64,000 nucleotides of DNA from Halorientalis persicus. Lineage in GTDB: Archaea > Halobacteriota > Halobacteria > Halobacteriales > Haloarculaceae. The first letter of the stretch is position 1; each line of letters opens with the position of its first letter. Below are positions 63,196 through 64,000 of this stretch, in pieces. The translations under genes and the position numbers were made by a program. The notes below the pieces were generated by a model. It ran no database searches and was not told the origin of the DNA. It saw only the letters and a program-made list of their open reading frames with translations. The stretch is from assembly GCF_900110215.1 (NCBI RefSeq), contig NZ_FOCX01000014.1, positions 1 to 64,000 of the forward strand. The letters are read 5' to 3'.

Positions 63196-63426
63196 TCAGT
63201 CGCGGTCGTCGGTCTCACCCTCGTCGCGTGCGGTTCCCAGTCTCGCCGTCACCAGCGCGTCGACGTTATAGAAGAGGATACCCACCGAGACCAGCGTCGT
63301 CAGCAGGTAGACGATGAAGCCGGGCGGCCCGCCGAGCGTCGTCCCGACGGCGGCCCCGGCGGTTCCCGCAAGCGTCAGTTCGAGCCAGGTGACAAGCACC
63401 CGGGACCCGAGTTTGGCGTCTGTCAT
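63196..63426 (-). CDS. small membrane protein downstream of cydB
   Basis: A 76-residue protein with two hydrophobic helices (about 9-30 and 36-56) and an acidic C-terminal tail. Its ATG overlaps the cydB stop (TGATG), so it is coupled to the terminal oxidase. It may be a haloarchaeal accessory subunit comparable in place, not in sequence, to CydX/CbdX. The sequence itself gives no further clue. Confidence 0.65.
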   Translation of the reverse strand: MTDAKLGSRVLVTWLELTLAGTAGAAVGTTLGGPPGFIVYLLTTLVSVGILFYNVDALVTARLGTARDEGETDDRD

Positions 63427-64000
63427 CAGTAGGACTCCTCCGGTTCGATCTCGCCGCTGAACGTCGAGTACAGCACCGCGAAGTAGACGAAGATCAGCGG
63501 GAGCAGGACGGCCGCGCCGACGGACATGAGGTTCAGCGGGAGCGTCGAGACGATCGCCTCCGAGACCGTGGTCCCGGCCGCCCGGTCGACGTATGGATAG
63601 GTCAGCCGTGCGACGACCGCGACCAGCGCGAACACCATGCCCGCGGCCGCGGCGAACGCCACGTAGTAGCGGTCCCGGACGGTCGCGAGCGCGTACACGG
63701 CCGCGAGGACGAGCGTCAGCCCGACGAGCGCGAGCGCGACCGGCGAGAGCAGGGCGGTCCGGACCGCGGGGACGGTCGCGTAGATCGTCCCCAGCGCGGC
63801 CACGACCAGCAGGAGGTACCCGGCCAGCGCGTAGAGGCTGTCCCGGCGCAGGTCGGCCCGCAGGTCGCCACGGGTCTTGAGCCGGAGGAACGCCGCCCCG
63901 TCGACGACCGTGAGCGCGACGACCGCGAGGCCGACGACGATTCCCGGGATCGTCAGCGTCCCGCTCGCGCCCAGCACCCAGTTGGCCACGAACACCCCCA
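63426..64000 (-). CDS. cydB: cytochrome bd quinol oxidase subunit II, C-terminal part
   Basis: The frame is open through the window end, so the N-terminus is outside. The visible ~190 residues have five to six hydrophobic helices and the order expected of the CydB second half (TYPYVDRAAGTTVSEA in a loop, then PLIFVYFAVLYSTFSGEI). It supports CydA in reducing oxygen at low tension. The downstream small membrane gene is coupled by TGATG. Confidence 0.8.
   Translation of the reverse strand, partial: GVFVANWVLGASGTLTIPGIVVGLAVVALTVVDGAAFLRLKTRGDLRADLRRDSLYALAGYLLLVVAALGTIYATVPAVRTALLSPVALALVGLTLVLAAVYALATVRDRYYVAFAAAAGMVFALVAVVARLTYPYVDRAAGTTVSEAIVSTLPLNLMSVGAAVLLPLIFVYFAVLYSTFSGEIEPEESY

Noticed and set aside
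1-64000. tRNA, rRNA genes and CRISPR arrays
   Set aside because: No cloverleaf with TTCRA-type T-arm, no rRNA-like conserved stretches and no regularly spaced direct repeats of 25-40 nt were seen.

Overview
The window is haloarchaeal (class Halobacteria). The predicted proteins are acidic, many genes have a TATA-like box about 27 nt before the start codon (leaderless transcripts), and lineage markers are present: CheF, Pus10, Nob1, aIF5B, a Bat-type HTH-10 regulator and a SecD/SecF pair. I cannot fix the genus from the sequence alone.

Two parts differ sharply. Positions 1 to about 25,400 are AT-richer, loosely packed and accessory. They hold an IS200/IS605 element cut by the window edge, a second tnpA-less copy with a broken tnpB, an IS6-type element with an inverted remnant, and other transposase scraps. 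They also hold a crowd of secreted proteins: five predicted lipoproteins, a Thr-rich anchored surface protein, a CAP-domain protein and an Asn-rich exported protein. The core of this part is two inverted copies of one module: an exported CARDB/COG1361-type protein with a C-terminal anchor, followed by an HAE3/MMPL-type RND transporter. The plus-strand copy (8,566-13,316) ends in a TetR regulator. The minus-strand copy (19,495-14,638) ends in a universal stress protein, and its CARDB gene is frameshifted. A second TetR gene and a degenerate LAGLIDADG protein lie between them.

From about 25,400 to 64,000 the sequence is GC-rich, dense and mostly core. It contains: a HEAT-like protein, a structured leader and two tandem RNA ligases (25.4-28.4 kb); a DUF234-type ATPase; nucleotide-sugar genes (three SDR epimerases including an SQD1-like one, and glmU-glmS); a GMP reductase/IMPDH-type enzyme; two toxin-antitoxin pairs; a DUF4330 pair; cheF; uppP; an R2-like di-iron protein divergent from a Bat-type regulator; aldehyde dehydrogenase; a DASS transporter; a lipase; pus10; rnhB; secF-secD; a 7TM histidine kinase; pgi; a CPBP protease; nob1; infB; and the end of cydB.

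Three things deserve most attention. First, three 51-57 nt 'twin-hairpin' mini-insertions sit inside transposon genes; each is two short perfect palindromes separated by 6-7 nt, and two of them keep the reading frame. Second, the duplicated CARDB-RND module looks like an uncharacterised envelope export system. Third, a 71-nt strongly paired element directly precedes the operon encoding the two RNA ligases.
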